Shown: positions 1 to 9,284, counted from the first letter of the stretch. The stretch is DNA of 64,000 bases from an uncultured Pelagibacteraceae bacterium (GCA_902579605.1 CACHHD010000003.1:62001-126000); one strand, 5' to 3'. Translations and numbers: made by a program. Notes: generated by a model from the letters alone, not told the origin.

Positions 1-512
1 TGAAATTATTAAATTGTGTAGGTGGCGGAAGTTCGGCTATGGGATTTTGGAATGAGTTTATGGACACTGATGCAGAGTTTATTGGTATTGAAGCAGGAGG
101 ACCAAAAAATAGTAAATATCATGCAGCCCCGCTAACTAATGGCTCTAAGATAGGAATTTTGCATGGTGCCGCACAATATGTAATACAAGATAAGGAGGGA
201 CAAATAGGATCGACAGAATCAATATCAGCAGGTTTAGATTACCCCGGTATTTCACCTTTGCATTGTTTTCTCAAAGATACAAAAAGAGCGAGATACACAT
301 CTGCAAATGATGAGGAAGCTTTAAAAGCTTATCAGCTAGTTTCAAAACTTGAAAATATTTCTCCTTCTTTAGAACCCTCACATGCATTTGCTGAAGCAAT
401 TAAATTAGCACCAAAATTAAAATCCTCTGATGTTATAATTGTGAATTCGTGTGGTGATAGTCTTAAAGATAAAGATATCATAAAAGAAAAATTAGGATCA
501 TATATAAGATGA
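1..512 (+). CDS. trpB: Tryptophan synthase beta chain, C-terminal part (5' end outside window)
   Basis: TrpB joins indole and serine to make tryptophan, using PLP, in the alpha2-beta2 complex with TrpA. The frame is open from base 3 and lacks a start in the window, so this is roughly the last 170 of about 400 residues. The first visible residues form the glycine-rich phosphate-binding loop (CVGGGSSAMG), followed by the conserved SAGLDYPGISP segment, which is typical TrpB. The stop overlaps the trpA start by four bases, so the two are translationally coupled. Confidence 0.96.
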   Translation, partial: KLLNCVGGGSSAMGFWNEFMDTDAEFIGIEAGGPKNSKYHAAPLTNGSKIGILHGAAQYVIQDKEGQIGSTESISAGLDYPGISPLHCFLKDTKRARYTSANDEEALKAYQLVSKLENISPSLEPSHAFAEAIKLAPKLKSSDVIIVNSCGDSLKDKDIIKEKLGSYIR

Positions 513-1309
513 AATCAAAAATTTCTTTAGTTTTTGAGAAATGTAAAAAAGAAAAAAGAGCAGCTTTAATTACATATACTGTTGCTGGAGATAACACTCA
601 AAAGAATTCTTTGAAAATATTAAATACAATCTCAAAACATGCTGATATTCTTGAGCTAGGCTTTCCTCATAATACTCCAATTGCAGATGGTGGCCAAATT
701 CAAGAAAGCTCTCATAGAGCTCTTAAAAATGGATTAAAACTTAAAAATGTTTTCCAAATTGTAAAAAAATTCAAGAAGTCGAGCCCGAACAAGCCATTAA
801 TTATGATGGGATATTTTAATTTGATTTATCAAAGCGGTGAAAATAATTTTTTAAAAAACTGTAAGGCATCTGGAGTAGATGGTCTTATAATAGTTGACTT
901 GCCGTATCCAGAAAATGTCAATTTTGCATATAAATGTAAGAAAAAATCTATAAATTTTATTCAATTATTATCACCGACTACTCCGAAAAACAGGATGAAA
1001 AAAATAATTAAAGACTCTCACGATATGATTTATTATATATCAATGTTATCTACTACGGGTGGTAGACTAAAAGTTTCACCTAAAAAAATTCTTCAAAATT
1101 ATAATAAGATTAAAAGAATTAATTCCAAAAAAAATATAGTAATAGGTTTTGGTATAACTAATAAAACTATAGCTTCCCTTAAAAAGGCTGATGGTCTAGT
1201 TGTGGGTAGTCAATTGTGTAAAACTATAACAAATTCAATTAAAAAACGCCTAAATACTGCCAAAGTGCTGAATAAAATGGTATATAATTTAAAAAAGAAA
1301 ATTATATGA
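509..1309 (+). CDS. trpA: Tryptophan synthase alpha chain
   Basis: TrpA cleaves indole-3-glycerol phosphate and passes indole through a tunnel to TrpB. The 266-residue length is normal for a TIM-barrel TrpA. The catalytic Glu lies in ELGFPHNTPIADG near residue 50 and the catalytic Asp is in the same segment (ADG). Loop 6 is recognisable as YYISMLSTTGG, and the phosphate site as VVGSQL near residue 230. It overlaps trpB by four bases upstream and accD by four bases downstream, so trpB-trpA-accD behave as one tight operon. Confidence 0.96.
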   Translation: MKSKISLVFEKCKKEKRAALITYTVAGDNTQKNSLKILNTISKHADILELGFPHNTPIADGGQIQESSHRALKNGLKLKNVFQIVKKFKKSSPNKPLIMMGYFNLIYQSGENNFLKNCKASGVDGLIIVDLPYPENVNFAYKCKKKSINFIQLLSPTTPKNRMKKIIKDSHDMIYYISMLSTTGGRLKVSPKKILQNYNKIKRINSKKNIVIGFGITNKTIASLKKADGLVVGSQLCKTITNSIKKRLNTAKVLNKMVYNLKKKII

Positions 1310-2226
1310 ATTGGATAACAAAATTTATAAAACCTAAAATTAAATCTTTATTTAAAAAGAAAACTTCTACTACAGATGAAAAACTTTGGATTTCGTGTGA
1401 ATGTAAAAATTTAATTTATAAAGAAGATTTTGAAAAAAATTTTTTTTGTTGCCCTAAATGTGGTGTGCACCATAAGTTATCTTGTAAAGATAGATTTAAG
1501 CTATTTTTTGACAATGGTATGTATGAAATTATTAATACTCCGCTACCAGTAGATGATCCTTTAAACTTTATAGATAATAAAAAATACAAGGATAGATTGC
1601 GAGATGCTAGAAAAAAAACAGGCCAAGATGATGCAATTTTAATAGCGAAGGGCCGAGTAAAAAGTATAGAGGTAACAGTTGGTGCTCAAGACTTTAGGTT
1701 TATTGGTGGTTCGTTCGGTGCAGCATCTGGAGAAGCTTTTATAACCGCTGTTCAAAATTCAATAAATAATAAAATACCCCTTATTTTTTTTAGTTGTTCA
1801 GGTGGCCAACGAATGATGGAGTCTTCTATTGCTTTAATGCAAATGACAAGAACTAGTTTGGCAGTAAATGAATTAAAAAAAAATAATATTCCTTATATTG
1901 TAGTAATAACAAATCCAACTACTGGCGGTGTAACAGCTTCATGGGCAATGCTTGGAGATATAATTTTAGCTGAAAAAGGAAGTGTTTGCGGATTTGCTGG
2001 AAAAAGAGTTATACAAGACACAGTAAGGGAAACCTTACCAGATGAATTCCAGACTGCTGAATATATAAAAGAGCATGGATTTCTAGACTTAGTTATTGAG
2101 AGAAAATATCTTAATTCAACTATAGGAACTTTGCTAAGTGTAATGTTGAAAAAATCTGAGACTCAGGCTAAGAAAGATGAAAAAAATGCCATTACAATCG
2201 ACCAGTCTCTACAATCTGCTAGCTAA
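1306..2226 (+). CDS. accD: Acetyl-CoA carboxylase carboxyltransferase subunit beta
   Basis: AccD is the beta subunit of the acetyl-CoA carboxyltransferase, which makes malonyl-CoA for fatty acid synthesis with AccA and the AccB/C biotin components. The N-terminal zinc ribbon is present: two Cys at residues 27-29 (CECK) and a CCPKCG pair near residue 49. The crotonase-like core shows GGSFGAASGEA, SCSGGQRMMES and PTTGGVTASWAMLGD. At 306 residues it has normal length. The Trp-Acc-FolC order is common in alphaproteobacteria. Its end overlaps the folC-like start by about 50 bases. Confidence 0.96.
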   Translation: MNWITKFIKPKIKSLFKKKTSTTDEKLWISCECKNLIYKEDFEKNFFCCPKCGVHHKLSCKDRFKLFFDNGMYEIINTPLPVDDPLNFIDNKKYKDRLRDARKKTGQDDAILIAKGRVKSIEVTVGAQDFRFIGGSFGAASGEAFITAVQNSINNKIPLIFFSCSGGQRMMESSIALMQMTRTSLAVNELKKNNIPYIVVITNPTTGGVTASWAMLGDIILAEKGSVCGFAGKRVIQDTVRETLPDEFQTAEYIKEHGFLDLVIERKYLNSTIGTLLSVMLKKSETQAKKDEKNAITIDQSLQSAS

Positions 2227-3451
2227 AAAAAAACTATTCAAAAAAACAGTTAATTTTGGTCTTAAAAGAATCAAGCTTGCTTTAAGTTTATTAGGAAACC
2301 CAGAAAGAAAGCTTAATAATGTTATTAATGTGCTAGGGGAATCAGGAAAATTTACTACGTTGTGGACATTAAAAAATTTTATAGAAGCTAATAAACAAAC
2401 TGTATCAACTTACATTTCTCCCTCTCTTCAAGATATTAGAGAGCGATTTTATATGGGAGGCAGATATCTAACACTTAAAGAAATTGAGGATACCATAAAA
2501 AAAATTGAAAAATTAAAAATACCCTTAACTGTGTATGAAGTTCTTACTTTAATTTATATAATTAATGCATCTAAACTTAATGTGGATTACTTTATTGTGG
2601 AGACGGGCGCTCTTTGGAGGCATGATTGCTCTAATATCTTTGATTTTCCCCTTGCTCAAGTTGTTACAAATATTAATCTTCAACATAAGATATTTCTTAA
2701 AAAGAAAACTTTAGATGAAATAATTAAAGAAGATGTGGGATATTTAAATAATTTTACAAACATATATATAGGAAAACAAACACCCTACGTATTAAAAAAA
2801 ATTAAAGGTCATTTAAAAAAGAATAAAAGTAAAATTCATTACCCAAATTCGTGGCGTTTGACTAAAAAGAGTAATCTTTATTACTATCAAGATAAGTCGA
2901 CAACAATAAAGCTAAATGCTAAAAATGTACATTCAGAAGGAATGTTTTCTAATATTGCTCACGCAGTAAAAATAGCATTAAATTTTAATATTAGTAAAAA
3001 AATAATTGTTAAAACTTTACCAAAATTATCATTTCCAGGCAGGTTTAATTATTTAAAAAAAGGTAGGATAAAAAAAATGTTGCATAAAAATGAATTGATA
3101 ATGATCGATGGTGCACATAGCCCGTATGATGCTAAAAATTTGTATAATTATCTTAAAACTATTAAATTACCTAAATATGGTATTTGGGCTATGACAAAGA
3201 ATAAAGAGCCAGATTTATTTATCAAAGAATTTAATAATATCTTTGAAAAGATTATAACTTTACCAATAAAAAATGAGAATAGTTCAGTATCAGCAAGAGA
3301 ATTAAATAAAATTGCTATAAAAAACAAAATTAATTCGGAAATAAGCAATTCTCTCGAAGAAGCTATAAATAAAGTAAGCTCTAAGGAAAAGAAGCTCGTG
3401 GTTTGTTTCGGGAGTCTATATTTTTGCGGGTCTATTTTAAATAAAAATTAA
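2177..3451 (+). CDS. folC: Divergent FolC-like Mur ligase (dihydrofolate/folylpolyglutamate synthase)
   Basis: FolC attaches glutamate to dihydropteroate and folates, using ATP. Position directly after accD, length (424 residues) and scattered motifs (LLGNPERKLNNV near residue 40, ISPSLQDIRERF, DGAHSPYDAKNL near 310) identify the family. The motifs are eroded. The family P-loop GTNGKGST reads GESGKFTT, the usual DH in the central domain reads QH, and the KaGI segment with the carbamylated lysine reads DVGY. The start overlaps accD; an alternative Met is at 2186. It may be a fast-evolving true FolC or a relative with altered activity. Confidence 0.75.
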   Translation: MKKMPLQSTSLYNLLAKKKLFKKTVNFGLKRIKLALSLLGNPERKLNNVINVLGESGKFTTLWTLKNFIEANKQTVSTYISPSLQDIRERFYMGGRYLTLKEIEDTIKKIEKLKIPLTVYEVLTLIYIINASKLNVDYFIVETGALWRHDCSNIFDFPLAQVVTNINLQHKIFLKKKTLDEIIKEDVGYLNNFTNIYIGKQTPYVLKKIKGHLKKNKSKIHYPNSWRLTKKSNLYYYQDKSTTIKLNAKNVHSEGMFSNIAHAVKIALNFNISKKIIVKTLPKLSFPGRFNYLKKGRIKKMLHKNELIMIDGAHSPYDAKNLYNYLKTIKLPKYGIWAMTKNKEPDLFIKEFNNIFEKIITLPIKNENSSVSARELNKIAIKNKINSEISNSLEEAINKVSSKEKKLVVCFGSLYFCGSILNKN

Positions 3452-3759
3452 TTACTTAGTATCCAGTCCTTAAGTTTTTCTTTTCCACCCCATCCAACTT
3501 GTTCCGAAACGACTTGTTTATTCGAAATTTTTAAAAAATACGGTACTGATCTACAATTAAGCATAGTAGCAGTGGAAGGCGATTCCTCAATATCAAGTTC
3601 AGCAATTTCTACTTTATCTTTAAGCTCCTCTGATAACTCGGTACAGGGCTGAACAGAATTCATACATGGTTGGCACCATTTTGCCCCAAGTTTAATTATC
3701 TTTATCTTATTTCCATCTGAAATAAATTTTTGATACGTATCATCGTTAATTTTGATCAT
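3448..3759 (-). CDS. Thioredoxin-like protein
   Basis: A 103-residue single-domain thioredoxin fold, expected to reduce protein disulfides in the cytoplasm (no signal peptide). The active site at residues 29-32 is WCQPC instead of the canonical WCGPC, and the cis-proline motif SVPYFL is present near residue 70. It is convergent with folC and overlaps it by four bases. The folC-trx neighbourhood is the classical alphaproteobacterial arrangement. The Gln in the active-site dipeptide may shift redox potential. Thioredoxin is the best call, but the specific partner is unknown. Confidence 0.85.
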   Translation of the reverse strand: MIKINDDTYQKFISDGNKIKIIKLGAKWCQPCMNSVQPCTELSEELKDKVEIAELDIEESPSTATMLNCRSVPYFLKISNKQVVSEQVGWGGKEKLKDWILSN

Positions 3760-3812
3760 ATGACTTAAATAAGTATTTTTTTTTATAAGTCAACTGTTGA
3801 TTTTTTAACAGA

Positions 3813-5231
3813 TCAGGCTGCTTCGTAAAATTTTTGAAGTTCTTGCAAATAACTGTTGATTTCTTCTAATTGGGACAATTTTTTTTCATCTTTAGAATGT
3901 TCATTTCTTAAGTCATCTACAGCTTTAAAAGCACCAGGTATAGTTGTAAAAGGTTTTTTTTCAGTAGCTAAAAAACTCTCTGCAAAATGAGAGTGTATTT
4001 TTTTGTAGTCGCTTTTACTTAAAATTTCAGGATTATTTTCAAAAATTAACCTATTCGCAAGATAACTGTATCTCTCATCTTCGAAGGAGTCTTTTAATTT
4101 TAATTTATCATTCCAATTATTGGCTTGATTAAATTTTTGAATATTTAAATTATCTTTAGCATTTGGAAAGCCGCCTTTGTAAATAGTCTCCTCAACATAT
4201 TTATCAAGCTGATTGCTTTGATTTTTTTCTTCTACTTCTTCCTTTTTAATAATAGATAATCTTTCAGCGAGATTCTTATTTTCTTTTATTTTTTTTGCTC
4301 TTTCAATTAATTTTTCCATACCAATTGCGTTATAAGGTTCAATATTTTTAATAAATGAAGGGTTCATTATAATTGGATGAGCTGAATATTTTATTGTTCT
4401 TATTGGCTTTGGCTTTGATTTGAGTAAGTCTCTTAATTGGTCAGTATTTATATCTAAGAAAGTATCAACATCATGGCGTAAGTCTATTGCAAGGGGATAG
4501 CCATATACAGGATGTTGTGAAATATAAGTTACTAAGTGTCCTTTGGGTCCCCCGCCGTAATTTTCAGTAGAAATACACATCAGCTCTTTTTTTAAAATAG
4601 ATAAGACATCGTTTTTGCTAGTTGTTAAAAATGAGGATTGCCATAATGCAGGAGCTTTTTGTTTTATTAAACGAGCTGTTAACATAGTCGCCAAAGTATC
4701 AGACTCTGCAGAATGTTTAAATTCATGCTGAATGTTGTTGGCTTTTGAAATACTTGTTAGCTTAAATTCAGGATTGTTTTTTTTAGTTGTTCCTGTTTTT
4801 ATAACACCTGGATAATATAAATGAGATGCTCTGGCAATGTGAAGTAGATCTGCTTCGGAGTTTCCATTAGTATTCATTAAATATGGCTTTTCTAAACTTC
4901 TCCAGAAAGTAGCACGGCAGATTGAACGGTCAAATTGGCTGGAATTCCAACCCATAAAAACTAATTTTCCTGAATTCTCAAAAAACTTAAAAATTTGTTT
5001 AACCATCTCATATTCAGATAAATTTGTTTCTTTTAATCTCTTAATGCTTATGCCATTCGTTAATAAAGCTCCAGGATGTGGAATTTGTGTCTTATTAATC
5101 CTTGAAAAGAAAGTTGCTCTTTTAAGCTCTTTAAGATCATCATTACAAATTATAAAAGAAGCTTCCAACATTTGAGAAAAGTTTAATGATGAGTCAGATG
5201 TTTCTAAATCGAAAAAACAGTAGTTAGCCAT
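3813..5231 (-). CDS. sbcB: Exodeoxyribonuclease I
   Basis: SbcB (ExoI) digests single-stranded DNA 3' to 5' and acts in recombination and mismatch repair. The 472-residue length matches E. coli ExoI. The DEDD exonuclease motifs are visible: FFDLETSD at residues 6-13, WNSSQFDRSICRATFW near residue 95, and HSAESDTLATM near 170. The ExoI-specific middle and C-terminal regions follow. It lies 21 bases after rmuC on the same strand, so the two form an operon read from the GCGGGTAT-box promoter at 6366-6391. No trace of addA or addB is seen beside it. Confidence 0.9.
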   Translation of the reverse strand: MANYCFFDLETSDSSLNFSQMLEASFIICNDDLKELKRATFFSRINKTQIPHPGALLTNGISIKRLKETNLSEYEMVKQIFKFFENSGKLVFMGWNSSQFDRSICRATFWRSLEKPYLMNTNGNSEADLLHIARASHLYYPGVIKTGTTKKNNPEFKLTSISKANNIQHEFKHSAESDTLATMLTARLIKQKAPALWQSSFLTTSKNDVLSILKKELMCISTENYGGGPKGHLVTYISQHPVYGYPLAIDLRHDVDTFLDINTDQLRDLLKSKPKPIRTIKYSAHPIIMNPSFIKNIEPYNAIGMEKLIERAKKIKENKNLAERLSIIKKEEVEEKNQSNQLDKYVEETIYKGGFPNAKDNLNIQKFNQANNWNDKLKLKDSFEDERYSYLANRLIFENNPEILSKSDYKKIHSHFAESFLATEKKPFTTIPGAFKAVDDLRNEHSKDEKKLSQLEEINSYLQELQKFYEAA

Positions 5232-5252
5232 AGAGTATATTTATTTAATTAA

Positions 5253-6356
5253 TTAATTTATTTTTTCAATCTTTTTTTCACTTGTGTCTGAAATTTGTTC
5301 TGAACTTGTGGATTTTGATTTAATTGAAGTCAATTTAGGATCATCCTTATCTGTGGGATTCTTAATGTTTTCTAAAGTTCTCATTATAGATCTAGCATCT
5401 CTACCAAATGTATCTGTTGCTTTCATAGCTTGATCTAATTTTTTTCTCAAATCAGCGATGCCCATGAAATGTTTTTCGAATCTTGAGGTAATATTTCTTA
5501 AATCACCGTAAATTTGCGTGGCATGTTTTTGAACTTTTAAAGTTTGAAATCCTAAATGGTAAGATTGTAAAAGTGCAGACAAAGTATTAGGTCCTGCTAT
5601 AGTAACTTTATATTTAGTTCTTAATTCTTGTAATAACAATTCTTTTGTTTTTGGGTCTCTATAGGAAGATAGTTCAGCAAACAAACCTTCGGTTGGGGCG
5701 TATACCAAAGCAAAATCAACTGTTTTTGGTGGAGCAATATATTTTTCACTTACAGCTTTTGCTTTTGCTCTAAAAGCCTGAGCTAAATCCTTTCTTGCTT
5801 CTGATAAAGCGTCTTTATCTTTGTTTTGAAAAGCATCGTCAATAGCTTTGTATTTTTCAATTGGCCAATGACTGTCTACTGGAACTAAAACATCTTCCAA
5901 TTTAATTGCAAACTCTACAGTGTCAGAAGTTTCATCAGGTTTCATTTTTATGTTTTCTATATATTGTGATGAAGGTAATAAGTCTTTTAAAAGAGAGGCT
6001 AAAGAGAATTCCGCTAAAACTCCGTATTGTTTGACCCCAGCTAAAATTCTAGTAAAGTTTTCTGAAGTTTTAGATAAACCCTCTACTTCTTTGTTAAAGA
6101 CGCCTACCTTTTCATCAACTTTGGTTAAAGCCTCTGTCATATCTTTAGTTACATCTTTTGATAAATTATTAAATCCTTGATTAAGCGATGAACTCATTGA
6201 AGACATTGTATTATTAATATCTGTTTTAAACTTGTCAAATTCTAAGGAAGAGCTATCCTGAGATTTATTTTTATTATTCCTCAGCAAGATAATTATATTA
6301 AAAATAGATAAAATCCCTAAAAAAAGAAGCACGATATATATGATTGAGTCTGTCAT
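5253..6356 (-). CDS. rmuC: RmuC-family DNA recombination protein
   Basis: RmuC proteins are membrane-anchored, nuclease-like proteins that limit recombination between inverted repeats; their biochemical activity is not well defined. The 367-residue protein has one N-terminal membrane segment (residues 4-24), a coiled-coil stretch (about 35-110) and then the RmuC domain (SQYIENIKMKP, PVDSHWPIEKYKA, FALVYAPTEGLFAELSSY, AGPNTLSALLQSYHLGFQTL). The last 35 residues are low-complexity. Its start codon is 9 bases after the GCGGGTAT box, with no Shine-Dalgarno sequence, so the transcript may be nearly leaderless. It is divergent from the AAA ATPase gene. Confidence 0.9.
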   Translation of the reverse strand: MTDSIIYIVLLFLGILSIFNIIILLRNNKNKSQDSSSLEFDKFKTDINNTMSSMSSSLNQGFNNLSKDVTKDMTEALTKVDEKVGVFNKEVEGLSKTSENFTRILAGVKQYGVLAEFSLASLLKDLLPSSQYIENIKMKPDETSDTVEFAIKLEDVLVPVDSHWPIEKYKAIDDAFQNKDKDALSEARKDLAQAFRAKAKAVSEKYIAPPKTVDFALVYAPTEGLFAELSSYRDPKTKELLLQELRTKYKVTIAGPNTLSALLQSYHLGFQTLKVQKHATQIYGDLRNITSRFEKHFMGIADLRKKLDQAMKATDTFGRDARSIMRTLENIKNPTDKDDPKLTSIKSKSTSSEQISDTSEKKIEKIN

Positions 6357-6365
6357 ATATTACTT

Positions 6366-6391
6366 ATACCCGCTTTTTTTGCGATTTCTAG
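6366..6391 (-). promoter_or_regulatory. RpoH-like promoter element with GCGGGTAT box (rmuC-sbcB)
   Basis: On the minus strand CTAGAA (6386-6391) is followed by 12 bases and GCGGGTAT (6366-6373), then 9 bases to the rmuC ATG. Hexamer, spacing and box match the copies at 6405, 9404 and 10326. The spacing equals the alphaproteobacterial RpoH pattern CTTG-N17-CYTAT if GGTAT replaces CYTAT. Promoter function is inferred. Confidence 0.65.
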
Positions 6392-6404
6392 TTTAATAAA
6401 TAGG

Positions 6405-6430
6405 TTTTAAAAATAATTTTTTGCGGGTAT
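6405..6430 (+). promoter_or_regulatory. RpoH-like promoter element with GCGGGTAT box (AAA ATPase operon)
   Basis: TTTTAA (6405-6410), 12 bases, then GCGGGTAT (6423-6430), 16 bases before the ATG at 6447. It faces away from the rmuC copy, so a bidirectional control region of under 70 bases drives both operons. The hexamer is the weakest of the four matches to CTTGAA (four of six). Confidence 0.6.
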
Positions 6431-6446
6431 TATTTAAATAACTTAT

Positions 6447-8198
6447 ATGCCCTCTAAAAAAAAAGATTATACAAAAACATCAAATGATAAGCCTTTAAAA
6501 AGCCCTTATCTAACAAGGATAATTTTAGAAAATTTTAGAGGTTATAAAGATTTTACAAACGTAAATTTTGGCAGAAGAATAACTCTTTTTTTTGGAAAAG
6601 GTAGTGTTGGAAAAAGCACAATACTTGATGCAATTAGCTCTCTCAACGAATCTAACAAATCACAAAAGGAAATGGAGGGGTTAAGCCCAAGACACACTCT
6701 GTCTAAACAAAACAAAAATCAAAATAATAAATTAAAGTTAGGTTTTTACGTTAAGGACACTTACGAAAGAGGTATTGTTAAAACATTTAGAATAAACAAA
6801 GATGATACTAAGTTGGAAAATATTACTCTTTATTCTCCTTCAGAGCCAGATATGACAGAGACTGACGAAGATAAATTTGCTGAATTTTCTACTTCATCTG
6901 TGCCTAAAGATATTAAGGGTAGCAGAGATTATAGTAATCATTATGTGTGTAGTGTCAATTTTATTGAAAATAAATTTGCCTTTAGAGAATTATTTGAGGA
7001 AACATTTAAAAATTCAGAGGCATTAATTGCTAAATTAAAAGAAGTTAAAGCTTGGGTTGCTGAATATCAAACAATGCTAAAAGCTAAAAGAGAATATTTA
7101 AAAGATTGCAAAGATAAGAAAAAAAATCCTGACGACCAGAAATTAAAAGATTTCGATAAAAGACGAGAAGAATTATTTGCACGATATAAATTAGACGATT
7201 ACAGAGTGAGATTCTCCCCTTTTAGATTCATTTTTAAATCCAAAAATAGTGTAGATAATCATATTAAGTTTTTAGAGAAAAAAAGATCTTATGATGAATT
7301 TTTGAAATATATTGGTGACGATGTAAGATTTTCAAAAAAATTCTTATTTAAAAATTTTAGATCTGAGAATATTCAAGATCAAGATTTTATGTACAATCAA
7401 TCTAGTTCGAAAACAGTAGAACAGATTTCTAATTTTGACAGTTTTTCCGATTTTTTATGTTATACTCTAACCTTATTACTTAACGATACAGAGACAATAT
7501 ATCCTACAAAACATACATTTATTTATAATCCAAATAGAGATGGAAAAGTCTTAGGTGGACAAGCTATGCTAGATATGTGTTGTGACAGTTTTGTTCCTGT
7601 AATACAAAAAATTATTAGTTGTAGGAAACTTGATCCCACTGGAAGACTGCCATCATTGATGGGAAGAAATTTAATTACTCATGAGCTTATAGAAAGAAAT
7701 TTGGCTAAAATAAATAGATGGTTAAAAACATTTGAGTACGATTTTACAATAAGCGTTGATAGAGCTGGTGTAGGAGATGTTACGGAGATTAATCATAAGA
7801 AATTTGGTCAAAAGTTACCGTCCAGCCAGGGTGGTTCAGGAGTGGATTACTTATTAACTTTTTTACCATCTTGCGTTGCTGAGCAAGACAAAACTATTTT
7901 GATTGAAGAACCAGAGAAATCTTTACATGCGAGAATGCAAGTTAATCTTGCTGAATTATTTGTTGAAGCAAGTGAAGATAACCAACTTATTATTGAAACG
8001 CACAGTGAAAATTTACTTCTGGGCTTACTAAAACTTGTAAGAGAGAAAAAAATAGATGTTCAAGATATTAAAGTTAATTATATCTATATGGACGATAATG
8101 GTATCTCAAAAATAGATCCTCTAACAGTAAATAAAAAAGGTGGCTTTGATACTAAATGGAGGCACGGTTTTTTCACTGAAAAACTTGATCTTTTGTAA
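6447..8198 (+). CDS. AAA/ABC-type ATPase, OLD/RecF-like, of unknown function
   Basis: A 583-residue ATPase of the SMC/RecF/OLD-like class. After a short basic N-terminus come the strand and loop ILENFRGYKDF (residues 26-36) and Walker A GKGSVGKST (residues 50-58). A charged, partly helical insert (about 170-260) may form a short coiled coil. The C-terminus has a signature-like SSQGGSGVDYLL, Walker B with catalytic Glu in TILIEEPEKSLHARMQ, and an H-loop IIETHSENLL. No nuclease or TOPRIM domain is seen, so activity is probably supplied by the adjoining gene at 8199, whose ATG directly follows this stop. Relatives act in DNA repair or anti-phage defence. Exact family not identified. Confidence 0.8.
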   Translation: MPSKKKDYTKTSNDKPLKSPYLTRIILENFRGYKDFTNVNFGRRITLFFGKGSVGKSTILDAISSLNESNKSQKEMEGLSPRHTLSKQNKNQNNKLKLGFYVKDTYERGIVKTFRINKDDTKLENITLYSPSEPDMTETDEDKFAEFSTSSVPKDIKGSRDYSNHYVCSVNFIENKFAFRELFEETFKNSEALIAKLKEVKAWVAEYQTMLKAKREYLKDCKDKKKNPDDQKLKDFDKRREELFARYKLDDYRVRFSPFRFIFKSKNSVDNHIKFLEKKRSYDEFLKYIGDDVRFSKKFLFKNFRSENIQDQDFMYNQSSSKTVEQISNFDSFSDFLCYTLTLLLNDTETIYPTKHTFIYNPNRDGKVLGGQAMLDMCCDSFVPVIQKIISCRKLDPTGRLPSLMGRNLITHELIERNLAKINRWLKTFEYDFTISVDRAGVGDVTEINHKKFGQKLPSSQGGSGVDYLLTFLPSCVAEQDKTILIEEPEKSLHARMQVNLAELFVEASEDNQLIIETHSENLLLGLLKLVREKKIDVQDIKVNYIYMDDNGISKIDPLTVNKKGGFDTKWRHGFFTEKLDLL

Positions 8199-9284
8199 AT
8201 GATTTATCCCATTGTAATAGATCCTAAATTTTTAAAGAAATTAGATGATGATAATTCGATGACGAAAAAAATTGGTGATTTTTTTAAAGTAAACAGAGAA
8301 TTTTTGTCTGATTTTTTTATTTTAATCGACGATAAAGAAAAGAGTCTAGAGTCTGAATATAATAAGATAATTGAGGAGGGTGAAAAATATAGAGCAGGCT
8401 CTATAATCGCACTAGAGTTAAAAAAAATGAAAGTATTAGGAAAAAAAATTGAGATTGAAACAGATAAAAAATTATCACCTGTTGATAATGTTTTAAGCAA
8501 ATTAAAAACCGAAAATGTTAATAATATTGTTGAATTCCCGAATTATTTTAATAATGAATTTGTTATGTCTAAAAAAAATTTATCAAAAAAATATTTGAGA
8601 AATATGTCCTACGATGAAATAACAAGCGAGATTTGCTCTATGACGAGATTTGCTAAAAAAATTTGTTTTATTGATCCTAATATTCCTTATGATTTACTTT
8701 CATTAAATGTGGAATGCAGGAAAAAAGAACCAAATATTTTAAATATTATTAATTTTAAAAAAGTAGAATTTTCAAAACATTTTGGTATTCCTAAATCCTT
8801 ACAGGCTGCTAAAAATTATGAATTTACTTTAAATACAATAATTGGAAAAATTTACGAAAATAGCTTTTTTAAAGATAAGGTAGAATTTTATATATATACG
8901 ACTATAAATGATGGAAAATTGTATAAACTCAAACAATTTTGTCGTTCAGAACAACAAAGGTCGAAATGGGATGAAATTCCTAAAATGTTAACTGAGTTGA
9001 TAACAGAAATATCTCCAAAACCTGTAAAGGTTGAAGTAAAAAAACATCATAAATATGATGAGATTAACAAAGCACGCGATGACGTATATGATAGAGCAAT
9101 TTACGCATTGGATATAAATTCTTGTTTAGAAGTTAGAAAGGGATTAGATTTTTTTGACCCAAAAAATAAAAAAAAGGTGAGGAACGAAAAAAATTATTAC
9201 TTTAGAATGTGTATTGATGACTATGAAAAAAGTGCAGTAACAAGTGTTTTGGGTCATGAGCATTATAAAAGTAGTTTTAAATAA
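8199..9284 (+). CDS. Partner protein of the AAA ATPase, possible MIT_C/PLD-like nuclease
   Basis: A 361-residue protein without signal peptide or membrane segment, starting on the base after the ATPase stop, so certainly co-translated. I do not recognise it with certainty. The C-terminal segment near residues 295-320 (VYDRAIYAL, then RKGLDFF) resembles the HDR...GRGLDFF signature of the phospholipase D-like fold called MIT_C, with Tyr in place of the usual His. A segment near residue 155 (RFAKKICFIDPNIPYDLL) would fit the start of such a domain. If correct it is the effector, a nuclease or DNA binder, of a two-gene ATPase system. The loss of His would argue for binding only. Confidence 0.6.
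   Translation: MIYPIVIDPKFLKKLDDDNSMTKKIGDFFKVNREFLSDFFILIDDKEKSLESEYNKIIEEGEKYRAGSIIALELKKMKVLGKKIEIETDKKLSPVDNVLSKLKTENVNNIVEFPNYFNNEFVMSKKNLSKKYLRNMSYDEITSEICSMTRFAKKICFIDPNIPYDLLSLNVECRKKEPNILNIINFKKVEFSKHFGIPKSLQAAKNYEFTLNTIIGKIYENSFFKDKVEFYIYTTINDGKLYKLKQFCRSEQQRSKWDEIPKMLTELITEISPKPVKVEVKKHHKYDEINKARDDVYDRAIYALDINSCLEVRKGLDFFDPKNKKKVRNEKNYYFRMCIDDYEKSAVTSVLGHEHYKSSFK

Noticed and set aside
3424-3432. GCGGGTCT near the end of folC as a fifth promoter box
   Set aside because: It differs in the last bases (TCT instead of TAT), lies inside a coding region and has no start codon or CTTGAA-like hexamer at the right place.
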